NCBI RefSeq assembly: GCF_000829035.1
Contig: NZ_AP012541.1
Location: forward strand, 930,001 to 994,000
Length of the DNA stretch: 64,000 bases
Source of the DNA: Lacticaseibacillus paracasei subsp. paracasei
Lineage (GTDB): Bacteria; Bacillota; Bacilli; Lactobacillales; Lactobacillaceae
Reading direction: 5' to 3'
The position numbers were made by a program, and so were the translations under genes. The first letter of the stretch is position 1, and every line of letters starts with the position of its first letter. A model generated the notes under the pieces. It had not been told where the DNA came from. It saw only the letters and a program-made list of their open reading frames with translations, and searched no databases. Below, one piece after another: positions 1-8,900 of this stretch.

Positions 1-31
1 GATCGGGAAGAAAGGGGAGTTGAACAAATGA
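1..31 (+). CDS. pstC: C-terminal tail of PstC, phosphate ABC permease (partial)
   Basis: Only the last nine codons would be present, read in the frame of base 2 and ending in TGA at 29-31. That stop overlaps the pstA start as ATGA, the usual translational coupling between pstC and pstA. The identification rests on this overlap and on gene order, because the fragment is too short to recognise by itself. Confidence 0.5.
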   Translation, partial: IGKKGELNK

Positions 32-912
32 ATCCAAAAGTTGCTGATAAAATCGCAACGACGGTTTTGTATATCGTCTCAGGTATCATCATTATCATCT
101 TGGCTAGCCTTCTTGGATACATTCTATTTCAAGGCTTACCTCACATCTCCTGGCATTTTCTGACAAGTCCGGCTCAAAGCTTTGAGGCTGGCGGCGGGAT
201 CGGTATCCAGTTGTTTAACTCCTTTTATCTCCTGCTGCTCGCAATGTTGATTTCCACGCCAATTTCATTGGGTGCAGGGATTTACTTGAGCGAATATGCT
301 AAGAAAAACTGGCTGACCGATGTCATTCGGACGTCCATCGAAATCTTAAGCTCGCTACCTTCCGTGGTGGTTGGTTTATTCGGCTTCTTGATTTTCGTGT
401 TGCAGTTCAAGTTTGGCTTTTCAATTTTATCCGGTGCCTTGGCGCTGACGGTTTTCAACCTGCCGTTGTTAACGCGTAACGTGGAAGACTCGTTGCGTGG
501 AGTTGAGTATGAGCAGCGCGAAGCCGGTCTGGCGCTTGGCTTGTCACGTTGGGAAACTGTCCTGCATGTTGTCATTCCTGAAGCATTGCCAGGTATCATT
601 ACTGGGATGATTCTCGGCGCAGGGCGTGTCTTCGGTGAAGCTGCGGCCCTGATTTATACAGCTGGACAAAGTGCGCCAGCGTTGGATTTTACCGACTGGA
701 ATCCTGCTAACATCGCAAGTCCGCTTAATCCTTTCCGTCCGGCCGAAACATTAGCCGTGCATATTTGGAAGATCAACTCGGAAGGCATTCAGCCAGATGC
801 CGTTGCCGTCTCGGCCGGTGCAAGTGCGGTCTTGGTTCTAGCTGTTCTGCTGTTTAATCTCGGTGCGCGCTACTTTGGCAATCGCCTGTTCAAAAAAATG
901 ACCGCATCCTAA
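28..912 (+). CDS. pstA: Phosphate ABC transporter permease PstA
   Basis: Membrane permease of the high-affinity phosphate importer PstSCAB; pairs with PstC and couples to PstB ATPase. The 294-residue product has an N-terminal membrane segment (about residues 15-35), several further hydrophobic segments, and a binding-protein-dependent transport inner-membrane domain. The EAA-type cytoplasmic loop is visible around residues 160-190 (EQREAGLALGLSRWETV followed by the VIPEALPGI stretch). Length is normal for PstA. An AGGGGAG ribosome site lies at 13-19, and the start overlaps the preceding frame by ATGA. It is followed by two pstB genes and phoU in one orientation, so it is certainly part of a pst operon entering the window from the left. 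Confidence 0.95.
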   Translation: MNPKVADKIATTVLYIVSGIIIIILASLLGYILFQGLPHISWHFLTSPAQSFEAGGGIGIQLFNSFYLLLLAMLISTPISLGAGIYLSEYAKKNWLTDVIRTSIEILSSLPSVVVGLFGFLIFVLQFKFGFSILSGALALTVFNLPLLTRNVEDSLRGVEYEQREAGLALGLSRWETVLHVVIPEALPGIITGMILGAGRVFGEAAALIYTAGQSAPALDFTDWNPANIASPLNPFRPAETLAVHIWKINSEGIQPDAVAVSAGASAVLVLAVLLFNLGARYFGNRLFKKMTAS

Positions 913-991
913 TGTGAATACGCACATGCCATTGCAGTGAAGTTGGTGATGGTGGTCATAAAGTTGGCGACAAAACGCTTGGAGGCTCACG

Positions 992-1810
992 ATGCAAGAA
1001 CTTGAAAAATATTCATTAGATGACACTTATATTCGTCCATTCGATCGCGACAAGCAGGAAATTGCGATCGAAACAGAGAATCTACGCGTTTTTTATGGTG
1101 AGAATGAAGCCATTCATAATGTCTCTTTACCGTTTGAGCGGTATAAGATTACGGCATTAATCGGCGCCAGCGGTTCAGGGAAGTCGACTTACTTGCGCTC
1201 GTTGAATCGCATGAATGATAATATTGAAGGTGCACGTGTCACCGGCAAGATCATGTATCGCAACCTTGATATCAATAGTGACGCGGTGGATGTCTACGAA
1301 ATGCGTAAGCATATTGGTATGGTCTTTCAGCGGCCTAATCCATTTGCCAAATCTATTTACGACAACATTGCCTTTGCCTTACGTCGATTTGGATTAAAAG
1401 ACAAGCAAAAACTCGACGAGATAGTTGAAACCAGTTTGAAGCAGGCGGCGCTTTGGGACCAAGTCAAAGATGACTTGAATCAAAGTGGCATGTCACTTTC
1501 AGGGGGGCAGGCGCAGCGTTTGTGTATTGCCCGCGCGATTGCGATGAAGCCTGATATTTTGCTGTTAGACGAACCAGCCAGTGCGCTGGATCCGATCTCA
1601 ACTTCGGCGGTTGAGGATACCTTGATGTCATTGAAGGATAAGTATACGATTATCATCGTCACACACAACATGCAGCAGGCCGCCCGAATCAGTGATTACA
1701 CGGCGTTCTTCTACAGCGGAACGGCGATCGAATATGACGAAACCCGCAAAATCTTTACCCGGCCTAAGATCAAAGCGACGAACGACTATGTCTCCGGACA
1801 TTTCGGCTAG
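992..1810 (+). CDS. pstB: Phosphate ABC transporter ATP-binding protein PstB (first copy)
   Basis: Cytoplasmic ATPase that drives phosphate import through PstCA. Walker A GASGSGKST lies at about residues 60-68, the Q-loop at VFQRPNPF, the signature LSGGQAQRLCIARA at about 170, and Walker B LLLDEPASALDP. The protein is 272 residues, with about 20 extra N-terminal residues compared with the second copy. The signature has LSGGQAQR in place of the more usual LSGGQQQR, and Walker B has PASALDP in place of PTSALDP, so this copy is slightly divergent. It sits 79 bp after pstA and 9 bp before the second pstB. Paired pstB1/pstB2 genes are common in Lactobacillales and Streptococcus. Confidence 0.95.
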   Translation: MQELEKYSLDDTYIRPFDRDKQEIAIETENLRVFYGENEAIHNVSLPFERYKITALIGASGSGKSTYLRSLNRMNDNIEGARVTGKIMYRNLDINSDAVDVYEMRKHIGMVFQRPNPFAKSIYDNIAFALRRFGLKDKQKLDEIVETSLKQAALWDQVKDDLNQSGMSLSGGQAQRLCIARAIAMKPDILLLDEPASALDPISTSAVEDTLMSLKDKYTIIIVTHNMQQAARISDYTAFFYSGTAIEYDETRKIFTRPKIKATNDYVSGHFG

Positions 1811-1819
1811 GAGGAACAC

Positions 1820-2584
1820 ATGGCTGAAGCAAAAAAAATCATTACCAGTTCAAATGTTCATCTTTTTTATGGCAAATTTGAGGCTTTAAAAGGCATCGAC
1901 CTAGACTTCAATCAGAATGAAATTACGGCGTTAATTGGGCCATCTGGCTGTGGTAAGTCAACGTATTTGCGAACCCTGAATCGGATGAATGATCTCATTC
2001 CGGGTGTCACCATCACTGGCAATGTCAGTTTGCGGGGCAATAACATTTATTCGCCCAATGAAGATGTCGTTCAATTGCGAAAACAAGTCGGCATGGTTTT
2101 TCAACAACCTAATCCATTTCCTTTTTCGATTTATGAAAATGTCATCTATGGTTTGCGGCTGGCAGGCATTAAGGATAAAGCCGTTTTAGATGAAGCCGTT
2201 GAAACCAGTTTGAAGCAGGCAGCAATTTGGGACGAGGTTAAGGATCACTTGCATGAAAGTGCCTTATCATTGTCAGGTGGTCAGCAGCAGCGGGTCTGCA
2301 TCGCTCGGGTGTTGGCCGTTAAACCGGATGTGATTTTGTTAGACGAACCAACAAGCGCGCTTGATCCGATTTCGAGCACGCAGATCGAAAATATGCTGCT
2401 GGAATTGCGTGATCAGTATACGATTATTCTGGTAACTCACAGTATGCACCAGGCCTCGCGGATTTCAGATAAAACGGCTTTCTTCTTGACGGGTAATCTG
2501 ATTGAATTTGCTGACACAAAACAAATGTTTTTAAATCCAAAGGAAAAGGAAACCGAAGATTACATTACTGGACGCTTCGGATAG
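1820..2584 (+). CDS. pstB: Phosphate ABC transporter ATP-binding protein PstB (second copy)
   Basis: Second PstB ATPase, 254 residues. It has Walker [10 protein letters not shown] near residue 40, the Q-loop [15 protein letters not shown], the canonical signature [16 protein letters not shown] and Walker [14 protein letters not shown]. The GGAGG ribosome site at 1810-1814 overlaps the end of the first copy. It is clearly paralogous to the upstream copy over its whole length. Both are intact, so either a heterodimer or condition-specific ATPases are possible; the sequence cannot tell which. Confidence 0.95.
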   Translation: MAEAKKIITSSNVHLFYGKFEALKGIDLDFNQNEITALIGPSGCGKSTYLRTLNRMNDLIPGVTITGNVSLRGNNIYSPNEDVVQLRKQVGMVFQQPNPFPFSIYENVIYGLRLAGIKDKAVLDEAVETSLKQAAIWDEVKDHLHESALSLSGGQQQRVCIARVLAVKPDVILLDEPTSALDPISSTQIENMLLELRDQYTIILVTHSMHQASRISDKTAFFLTGNLIEFADTKQMFLNPKEKETEDYITGRFG

Positions 2585-2594
2585 GAGGGGTAGT

Positions 2595-3272
2595 ATGCGA
2601 CGACTTTTTGTTGATGAATTGAACGATCTTCATGTGCGCTTTTCGGAAATGGGGATGATGGTCAACGAGGCCATCTATAAGTCCGTGAAAGCATTCATCA
2701 ATCACGACAAGGCCCTGGCCCGCGAAGTGATTCATGAAGATAAGCATATCAATGAACGTGAAGTAGATTTGGAAAAACGCAGCTTCGAATTGATTGCACT
2801 GCAGCAGCCGGTTACGACTGATTTGCGGGTGATTGTGACGGTCATGAAGGCCAGCTCTGATTTGGAACGGATGGGTGATCATGCGGTATCAATTGCTAAA
2901 TCTACCATTCGGGTCAAGGGTGAGACCCGGGTTCCTCAAATCGAGGAAGATATCGCTGGCATGGCTGAAGCGGTTAAAGAGATGGTAGAACAGGTTCTGG
3001 ATGCGTATGTGAAGGAAGATTCTGCTCGCGCCCGCAAGATTGCGCTTGAAGACCATGGGATCAATGACTTTTCATCACGAATCTACAAGGAATGTATTCG
3101 GCAGATGCAGGATAATCCAGAAACGGTGATCGGATCCATGGATTACATGCTGGTTTCTTCCTATCTTGAACGAATTGGCGATTATGTCACCAATATCTGT
3201 GAATGGATTGTTTATCTCAAAACAGGGAAGATTACTGAATTGAACTCAAACGCTATTGAGGATAAGTTCTGA
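2595..3272 (+). CDS. phoU: Phosphate uptake regulator PhoU
   Basis: 225-residue all-helical protein with two PhoU repeats (about residues 10-100 and 115-205). Each contains the family's D/E-rich metal-binding helices, for example the stretches EREVDLEKRSFEL and SDLERMGDHAVSIAK, then SSYLERIGDYVTNICEW. PhoU family proteins restrain Pst transport and link it to a PhoR-type kinase. It is the last gene of the pst operon: it starts 10 bp after pstB with a GGAGGGG site, and a strong terminator follows. Confidence 0.95.
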   Translation: MRRLFVDELNDLHVRFSEMGMMVNEAIYKSVKAFINHDKALAREVIHEDKHINEREVDLEKRSFELIALQQPVTTDLRVIVTVMKASSDLERMGDHAVSIAKSTIRVKGETRVPQIEEDIAGMAEAVKEMVEQVLDAYVKEDSARARKIALEDHGINDFSSRIYKECIRQMQDNPETVIGSMDYMLVSSYLERIGDYVTNICEWIVYLKTGKITELNSNAIEDKF

Positions 3273-3336
3273 GAAAATGACGCTCTTGCTGGCTTGCAAG
3301 GGTGACTGAAAAAGATTGACATTGATTGTTATTTTG

Positions 3337-3379
3337 AAAGAGGGATGATTTTTACTTTTGTGAAAATCATCCCTCTTTT
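3337..3379 (+). terminator. Rho-independent terminator of the pst operon
   Basis: Perfect 16-bp inverted repeat (3337-3352 with 3363-3378; left arm AAAGAGGGATGATTTT) with a short loop, ending in T's. It lies 64 bp after phoU. The A-rich left flank means it could also act on the minus strand. Confidence 0.9.
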
Positions 3380-3418
3380 GATCTCTCATGGATGACTTAC
3401 TAATATCTAAAGATCCCG

Positions 3419-3515
3419 GTGCCAAGGCGGAGCAATCATAGGCTAGATGGGGTTCAGCCGTGCAAACATCATCAGCTCAGCGTTGCCAGCCCCATCTGGC
3501 TGGTGACTGTGGATA
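3419..3515 (+). repeat. Intergenic repeat family A, copy 1 (internally deleted)
   Basis: Begins with the family motif GTGCCAAGGCGGAGCAATC, followed by a GATGGGG block. It closes with CCCCATCTGG, the complement of the opening block. The central hairpin seen in the copies near 10.0 and 54.7 kb is missing, so this is a shortened copy of about 97 bp. The remaining 3516-3680 before the next gene shows no gene and no convincing promoter. Confidence 0.75.
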
Positions 3516-3691
3516 GATTCCTTTTTGATGAACGCGCTGATGATGTGTCTCATGTCAATAACCAGATGAATAGATGCATTACTTTCAAGCGTCCGTCTTC
3601 CGACCCGTTCAAAAATCAACCTTTGGACCTATGCGCCCCGGCGCGAATCCGTGCATACTAATCATGTAATCAAATCCTGGAGGGATAACCC

Positions 3692-5173
3692 ATGAATGAA
3701 CGCGAAAGAATTTTAGACCTAGTTAAAAAAGGCGTTATTTCAAGCGAAGAGGCGCTGGTACTTTTGGAAAACCTGGCGAAACGTCAAGGTTCCCAGCAGG
3801 CCGCTAGCCCGGCCGATAACACAGCTCCCGAAGAAACTTCGGAAACGCCGAATACGGATGATGAGCATGCAACCAGTGACACGGATCGCAATGAAGCGCT
3901 GACAGAACTCAACACTGAGATTGCTGAAGCAGCAGGTGCCTTAGATGCTGCTACCGCACAGGTTACAACTATTGGTAAACAAATCGATGCGAACAACGAA
4001 CAGATCATCGTGCTGGACACGATGGAAGATCTCGAAGCCCTTTCCCCGGAAAAATACCAAAAGCGCGGGGATTTGAAACAGGAGAATCAGAAACTGACTG
4101 ATCAGTTGGCCGAACTAAAAGGCCAAATTGAGTCTCTGAAAGCGAACCTTGCCGGCTTACGTCACCAAAAGCATGATTTAGAGCGTAAGAAGCTTGGCGA
4201 CAAGATTTTAAATGACGATTGGCAAAAAGATGCTCGCGATGCTTTTTCTGAGTTTGGCAAAAACTTAGGTGATGCAACCACGCAACTGGGTGGGTTCGTG
4301 AAGGATACTGTCAACAATGTTTTGGATAACGTTGACTGGAAGAATGTCACCATTACAGTACCCGGTTTAGCAACTGAAAAATTTGACCATGTTTTCGATT
4401 TTCCAGATAGTCAGGCAACGATTCTTGATGTGAAAGTTGCTAATGGTGACGTGAAGTTCAAGACTTGGGATCAGCCAGGCATTCAAGTTGCTGCTGCGAT
4501 CAAGTTGTACGGCAAAATGGATGCCGCATCGCCGCTGGATGCGTTCAAAGACCGGAGCCGCATTGATGTCACGGACGATCATTTTAGCTTCCAAGTGCCA
4601 AACAAGCGGGTTCAAGCTGATTTGGTCATCTCATTGCCAAAGCGCAGTTATGATCATGTTGCTGTCCGGTTATTAAATGGCAGTGCAGACTTAACTGGCA
4701 TTACCGGTAAAGATTTCTATGTTAAGAGTACAAATGGTCAGATGAACTTCACTCATGTTGATGGTGTCATGATCGAGAGTGAAGGTGTCAACGGCTCAAT
4801 CAAGGTTCAAGGTGGTCATACCCATGACTTGTTGCTCACAACAGTGAATGGCGATGTCAGTGTTGATGCCGATCCGGCAACGGCCGCCTTAAAGACAGTT
4901 AACGGGACTGTGCGAGCTACCTATCACACGGACTTCACGACGCTTGAAGGCACTTCGATGAACGGCAATGTTAAAGTCGCCGTGCCGTCCTCCATTGCGC
5001 TTAACGGCGAGGTTCGGACGCATTTTGGCAGCATCAAGAGCCGCTTGAGTGAGGTTGCCGAACCAGCTAAGGGGATTAAGCGTCTGGAACTGACGCGTCC
5101 CGGGACTGGCAGTAGTGAAATGAAACTCAATACAACCAGTGGTAACATTCAATTAAAAGATTCAAATGACTGA
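3692..5173 (+). CDS. LiaX/YvlB-like DUF4097 protein, envelope stress
   Basis: 493 residues in three parts. Residues 1-33 form a short helical domain (MNERERILDLVKKG, then ISSEEALVLLENL), typical of LiaX/YvlB-like N-termini. Residues 35-70 are an acidic Ser/Thr-rich linker, and about 70-165 a long Q/E/K-rich coiled coil. From about 210 to the end is a repetitive beta-structure of the DUF4097 (adhesin-like beta-helix) type, rich in NG, NGD and NGS turns. No signal peptide or membrane segment is visible. In enterococci LiaX is tied to the LiaFSR response to daptomycin and antimicrobial peptides. In Bacillus, yvlB precedes yvlC-yvlD-hprK-lgt, the same neighbourhood as here. The function is inferred from architecture and context. 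Confidence 0.8.
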   Translation: MNERERILDLVKKGVISSEEALVLLENLAKRQGSQQAASPADNTAPEETSETPNTDDEHATSDTDRNEALTELNTEIAEAAGALDAATAQVTTIGKQIDANNEQIIVLDTMEDLEALSPEKYQKRGDLKQENQKLTDQLAELKGQIESLKANLAGLRHQKHDLERKKLGDKILNDDWQKDARDAFSEFGKNLGDATTQLGGFVKDTVNNVLDNVDWKNVTITVPGLATEKFDHVFDFPDSQATILDVKVANGDVKFKTWDQPGIQVAAAIKLYGKMDAASPLDAFKDRSRIDVTDDHFSFQVPNKRVQADLVISLPKRSYDHVAVRLLNGSADLTGITGKDFYVKSTNGQMNFTHVDGVMIESEGVNGSIKVQGGHTHDLLLTTVNGDVSVDADPATAALKTVNGTVRATYHTDFTTLEGTSMNGNVKVAVPSSIALNGEVRTHFGSIKSRLSEVAEPAKGIKRLELTRPGTGSSEMKLNTTSGNIQLKDSND

Positions 5174-5184
5174 GGGGATTGCTT

Positions 5185-5454
5185 ATGCCTTTTCTATTAA
5201 TTCCATTAATGTTCTTTATCATTGGCTTGATCATCGTGGCGGTTTTTGCCATCGGGATATTCCTGTTGAAACTTCTCATTGTACCGGCCTTACTCATCAT
5301 CTTAGCTGTGTGGCTCTTCTCGCGGCACGATCGGTCTGACCGTTATGATCGTCGGCGTCCGCGTCACCCTTATCGTGATCGCGACTCATCTCGGCCCCGA
5401 AAAAATGCAACGCATGTGACCGAGTCGCATGACGATGACTGGAGCGATTTCTAA
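5185..5454 (+). CDS. Small membrane protein with Arg-rich cytoplasmic tail
   Basis: 89 residues from the ATG at 5185, chosen because GAGGGG at 5172-5177 is correctly spaced; an in-frame TTG six bases earlier lacks this. Two adjacent hydrophobic stretches (about residues 2-22 and 25-45) are followed by a basic tail full of RHDRSDRYDRRR-type repeats and an acidic end (DDDWSDF). It sits between the DUF4097 gene and the YvlD-like gene, where Bacillus and enterococci encode the PspC-domain protein YvlC/LiaY. I see no PspC motif. It may be a replacement or a heavily degenerate relative. Function unknown. Confidence 0.7.
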   Translation: MPFLLIPLMFFIIGLIIVAVFAIGIFLLKLLIVPALLIILAVWLFSRHDRSDRYDRRRPRHPYRDRDSSRPRKNATHVTESHDDDWSDF

Positions 5455-5789
5455 TGAACTTCGTCAAACGCACCATCATAACGACGGCAGTTTTCCTGAT
5501 TTACGCGCAACTGTTTCCGGCTCAGCTTTATGTGGCAGGATTTGGTGTTGCGGTAGTCGGTGCATTGGTGCTCGGCGTCTTGAATGGTCTGTTGCGACCA
5601 ATTCTAGTGATTCTGTCGATACCAATCACGATTCTGACACTAGGTTTGTTCCTGATCGTGCTGAATGGTTTGATGCTAAGCATGATGACTTGGTTCGTAC
5701 CAGGCATTGTGTTCAGCGGTTTCGGCGCTACGATGTTGCTGGCGGTCATTATTTCCGTGTTGAATATGATGTTTGTCGGCAAAAATTAA
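5454..5789 (+). CDS. Phage holin family 4-like membrane protein (YvlD/LiaZ type)
   Basis: 111 residues with four hydrophobic segments, matching the small YvlD-type family, in which NGLLRPIL and an L-rich TLGLF stretch are characteristic. The ATG overlaps the preceding stop codon (TAATG), so the three genes from 3692 are translationally coupled. Despite the holin label this family is chromosomal and is associated with envelope stress operons rather than lysis. Confidence 0.8.
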   Translation: MNFVKRTIITTAVFLIYAQLFPAQLYVAGFGVAVVGALVLGVLNGLLRPILVILSIPITILTLGLFLIVLNGLMLSMMTWFVPGIVFSGFGATMLLAVIISVLNMMFVGKN

Positions 5790-5800
5790 AGTGACGATTG

Positions 5801-5831
5801 AAAATGGCTTGCGATCTGCAGGCCATTTTTG
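5801..5831 (+). terminator. Terminator after the LiaXYZ-like operon
   Basis: AAAATGGC (5801-5808) pairs with GCCATTTT (5822-5829) around a GC-containing loop and is followed by T. It is short but well placed 12 bp after the last stop, and separates this operon from hprK. Confidence 0.65.
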
Positions 5832-5919
5832 CGTGACTTGAATGAACTAAAGGCTTATCGTTACCTTCCAACGAAGCGCACAATGTGAATGACCTTTTGC
5901 GAATGTTTCAACCTGCTGA

Positions 5920-5948
5920 CCATAAGGGGAATCGACTTATGGTAAAAT
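5920..5948 (+). promoter_or_regulatory. Probable hprK promoter with overlapping palindrome
   Basis: An extended -10 (TGGTAAAAT, core TAAAAT at 5943-5948) lies 33 bp before the hprK start. Immediately upstream, CCATAAG (5920-5926) and CTTATGG (5936-5942) form a perfect 7-bp inverted repeat. It could be an operator or a weak hairpin. No clear -35 is seen. Confidence 0.45.
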
Positions 5949-5980
5949 AGAGCAAATATGGCGAAAGAAAGGTGGACTTC

Positions 5981-6940
5981 ATGGCAGACAGCGTGACAGT
6001 GCGGCAGTTGGTTAAGGCAACCAAGCTCGAGGTATACAGCGGCGAGGAGTATCTTGATCAGCGGCAAGTCGTTTTGAGTGATATTTCGCGTCCCGGCTTG
6101 GAACTGACTGGCTATTTTAATTACTATCCACATGAACGGATTCAATTGTTCGGTCGAACGGAAATTTCATTTGCGCGAAACATGTCATCCGAAGAACGTT
6201 TATTGATTTTAAAGCGCATGGCAACTGAAGATACCCCAGCATTTTTGGTATCGAGGGGGTTGGAGGCGCCGGCAGAAATGATCACCGCAGCGACAGCGGC
6301 TCATATTCCTGTTTTGGGATCGCGTTTGCCGACGACGCGTTTGTCGAGTCTGATTACCGAGTATTTGGATAGTCAGCTGGCGGAGAGGCGCAGTATGCAT
6401 GGGGTGCTAGTCGATATTTATGGGCTCGGCGTGCTGATTACCGGCGATTCTGGTGTCGGCAAATCCGAAACAGCGTTGGAATTGGTTCAGCGTGGGCATC
6501 GCTTGATTGCCGATGATCGGGTTGATGTTTATCAACAGGATGAACAAACCATTGTCGGGGCTGCACCGCCGATTCTTTCGCATCTGCTGGAAATTCGTGG
6601 CTTGGGCATTATCGATGTCATGAATCTTTTCGGTGCTGGCGCTGTTCGTGAAGATACTACTATTTCATTAATCGTCCATCTCGAGAATTGGACACCAGAC
6701 AAAACCTTTGATCGGCTTGGTTCTGGGGAACAGACACAATTAATTTTTGACGTGCCAGTGCCAAAAATCACAGTGCCAGTCAAGGTCGGGCGTAACTTGG
6801 CCATCATCATTGAAGTCGCGGCCATGAACTTCCGCGCCAAGTCAATGGGCTATGACGCCACCAAGACATTTGAAAAAAATCTTAATCATCTGATCGAGCA
6901 TAATGAAGAAACCGACCAGAACAGTTCGGGGGACAAATAA
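5981..6940 (+). CDS. hprK: HPr kinase/phosphorylase
   Basis: 319 residues. Phosphorylates HPr of the PTS on Ser46 and reverses this by phosphorolysis, controlling CcpA-mediated carbon catabolite repression. Walker [15 protein letters not shown] lies at about residue 150, followed by the HPrK signature region around [16 protein letters not shown] (about 200-216). The ATG at 5981 is preferred over the in-frame GTG at 5972 because GAAAGAAAGG is positioned for it and known HprK proteins begin MADSVTV or similar. lgt starts 1 bp after the stop. L. casei HprK is a well-studied member of the family. Confidence 0.97.
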   Translation: MADSVTVRQLVKATKLEVYSGEEYLDQRQVVLSDISRPGLELTGYFNYYPHERIQLFGRTEISFARNMSSEERLLILKRMATEDTPAFLVSRGLEAPAEMITAATAAHIPVLGSRLPTTRLSSLITEYLDSQLAERRSMHGVLVDIYGLGVLITGDSGVGKSETALELVQRGHRLIADDRVDVYQQDEQTIVGAAPPILSHLLEIRGLGIIDVMNLFGAGAVREDTTISLIVHLENWTPDKTFDRLGSGEQTQLIFDVPVPKITVPVKVGRNLAIIIEVAAMNFRAKSMGYDATKTFEKNLNHLIEHNEETDQNSSGDK

Positions 6941-6941
6941 C

Positions 6942-7769
6942 TTGTTATTAGCACTTAATCCGATCGCTTTTCAATTAGGCGGTCTGGAAGTTCATTGGTA
7001 CGGTATCATTATTGCCAGTGCCGTTCTAATTGCGGTTTATCTAGCGATGCGCGAAGCACCCAAACGCGGGATTAAGGAAGACCACATTTTGAATCTTATC
7101 TTGTGGGCGTTGCCGTTTGCCTTGATCGGCGCACGGCTTTACTATGTGGCGTTTGAATGGCCTTACTATGCCGCTCATCCCGGCGAAATCATTGCTATTT
7201 GGCATGGCGGGATTGCGATTTACGGTGCATTAATTGCCAGTGTCATCGTTTTTGCCATTTATTGTCGGGTCCAATGGTTGCCAGTTTGGCTTGTCCTCGA
7301 TATTGCTGCACCAACTGTGATGTTGGCGCAGGCAATTGGTCGCTGGGGCAACTTCATGAATCAAGAAGCCCATGGTGCTGTGACCACGTTAGCCTATTTA
7401 CGCGGCTTGCATTTGCCAGAATTTATCATTCAGCAGATGAACATCGGTGGGGCATATCGTCAACCGACTTTTCTGTATGAAAGCATGTGGAATCTAGTCG
7501 GCTTTGCTTTGCTCATGACGGTGCGTCACCATGAGCACTGGTTTAAGCAAGGCGAAGTGGTGTTGAGTTATGTGATGTGGTACAGCTTTGGCCGTTTCTT
7601 TGTTGAAGGTATGCGGACCGACTCATTGTATGTCATGCCCGGGCTGCGTGTTTCACAATTGTTGTCGATCATCTTATTTGTTGCAGCGGCTGGCTTAGTT
7701 TGGTATCGGCGGCGGCAAGGAAATGTGGCATGGTATTTAGACGGCAATCCGCTTAAAGCGGTGGAATAG
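6942..7769 (+). CDS. lgt: Prolipoprotein diacylglyceryl transferase
   Basis: Membrane enzyme that transfers diacylglycerol from phosphatidylglycerol to the lipobox cysteine of prelipoproteins. 275 residues from TTG at 6942 (GGGGGA at 6928-6933). A longer reading from 6903 would lie entirely inside hprK and add a hydrophilic extension foreign to Lgt. About seven hydrophobic segments are present. The family signature [14 protein letters not shown] lies at about residues 130-143, and the HGG motif at about 88. It follows hprK as in Bacillus and other lactobacilli. Confidence 0.95.
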   Translation: MLLALNPIAFQLGGLEVHWYGIIIASAVLIAVYLAMREAPKRGIKEDHILNLILWALPFALIGARLYYVAFEWPYYAAHPGEIIAIWHGGIAIYGALIASVIVFAIYCRVQWLPVWLVLDIAAPTVMLAQAIGRWGNFMNQEAHGAVTTLAYLRGLHLPEFIIQQMNIGGAYRQPTFLYESMWNLVGFALLMTVRHHEHWFKQGEVVLSYVMWYSFGRFFVEGMRTDSLYVMPGLRVSQLLSIILFVAAAGLVWYRRRQGNVAWYLDGNPLKAVE

Positions 7770-7779
7770 GAGTGATTTT

Positions 7780-8835
7780 GTGCCAACGAAAATAGCAGTG
7801 TTAGGTGCTGGTTCTTGGGGCACCGTGCTAGCCAATTTATTAACTGAAAATGGTCATGAAGTTGATTTGTGGAGTCACAATCCGGATCAGGTAGCCTTGA
7901 TGAAGCGGACGCATCAAAATGAACACTATCTTGGTGCTGAGTTTACATTACAGCCGGCTTTGCATGTGACTGCTGACCTTGGCCAAGCCTTGGATCAAGC
8001 GGCGGTCATTTTGTTTGTTGTTCCAACCAATGCGATTCGCAGCGTGGCCGAGCAAGTTAAACCAATTCTGCAAGCTCATAAAGGGCGCGGTGAACAACCG
8101 ATTATTGTTCATGCTGCTAAAGGACTTGAACGTGGCAGTGAGTTGCGCATCTCGCAAGTGCTCGCAGAAGTCTTGCCGAAGGAATTGATTCAAGGTATTG
8201 TTGTGATTTCCGGCCCGAGTCACGCCGAAGATGTCGCCACTCACGATATCACAACGTTAACCGCCGCTTCCGATGATTTGAAGTTGGCAGAAAAAGTGCA
8301 GAAGCTGTTCATGAATGATTATTTTCGGTTGTATACCAACACAGACGTCATTGGCGTTGAAATTGGTGCCGCTCTGAAAAACGTGATTGCCATTGGCGCT
8401 GGTGCCTTGCACGGTCTCGGCTATGGCGACAACACCAAAGCGGCCTTGATGACTCGCGGTTTAGCTGAAATCAGTCGGGTCGGCGTGAAGCTAGGTGCCG
8501 AACCGTTGACTTTCATCGGCTTATCTGGTGTCGGTGATCTGATTGTGACCTGTACCTCGGTCCACAGTCGTAACTGGCGAGCCGGCAACGCACTTGGACA
8601 AGGTGAAAAGTTGCCGGATGTGTTGAAAAACATGGGGATGGTGGTTGAAGGTGTCTCAACGACCAAAGTTGCCCATCAAATGGCCCGTGAACTTGACGTT
8701 GACATGCCAATCACAGACGCGATTTATCAAGTGCTCTACGAAAACGCGCCGATTCGTACTGTCATTACTGACTTGATGAAGCGTTCTGGTAAGCCGGAAT
8801 TCGATTTTGACAATGCGAGTTTACAAAAACCATAA
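7780..8835 (+). CDS. gpsA: Glycerol-3-phosphate dehydrogenase [NAD(P)+]
   Basis: 351 residues. Reduces dihydroxyacetone phosphate to sn-glycerol 3-phosphate for phospholipid and teichoic acid synthesis. The N-terminal Rossmann motif is GAGSWGT (residues 9-15). The catalytic lysine region (GAALKNVIAIGAG, about 189-201) and the C-terminal substrate-binding stretch with NSRNWRAG-like residues (here HSRNWRAGNALG) are present. GTG start with TAGGAGTG just upstream, 10 bp after lgt. Co-transcription of lgt and gpsA makes sense because both serve membrane lipid and lipoprotein assembly. Confidence 0.96.
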   Translation: MPTKIAVLGAGSWGTVLANLLTENGHEVDLWSHNPDQVALMKRTHQNEHYLGAEFTLQPALHVTADLGQALDQAAVILFVVPTNAIRSVAEQVKPILQAHKGRGEQPIIVHAAKGLERGSELRISQVLAEVLPKELIQGIVVISGPSHAEDVATHDITTLTAASDDLKLAEKVQKLFMNDYFRLYTNTDVIGVEIGAALKNVIAIGAGALHGLGYGDNTKAALMTRGLAEISRVGVKLGAEPLTFIGLSGVGDLIVTCTSVHSRNWRAGNALGQGEKLPDVLKNMGMVVEGVSTTKVAHQMARELDVDMPITDAIYQVLYENAPIRTVITDLMKRSGKPEFDFDNASLQKP

Positions 8836-8858
8836 AACCATGTATATTAAACAGTATA

Positions 8859-8875
8859 GCTTACTAATTGTAAGC
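8859..8875 (+). promoter_or_regulatory. Palindrome upstream of trxB
   Basis: GCTTAC (8859-8864) and GTAAGC (8870-8875) form a 6-bp inverted repeat with a 5-bp spacer, inside the short gpsA-trxB gap. It overlaps an AT-rich stretch that could be a promoter. No T-run follows it, so an operator is more likely than a terminator. The cognate regulator is unknown. Confidence 0.3.
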
Positions 8876-8900
8876 AATATGGCAAAAGGAGAGACTGCCC

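Noticed and set aside
3419..3661. 80-codon open frame
   Set aside because: Starts inside a family A repeat, with no ribosome site and no protein-like composition.
5429..5794. 121-codon frame overlapping the YvlD-like gene
   Set aside because: Out of frame with the membrane protein, which has clear membrane segments and a coupled start.
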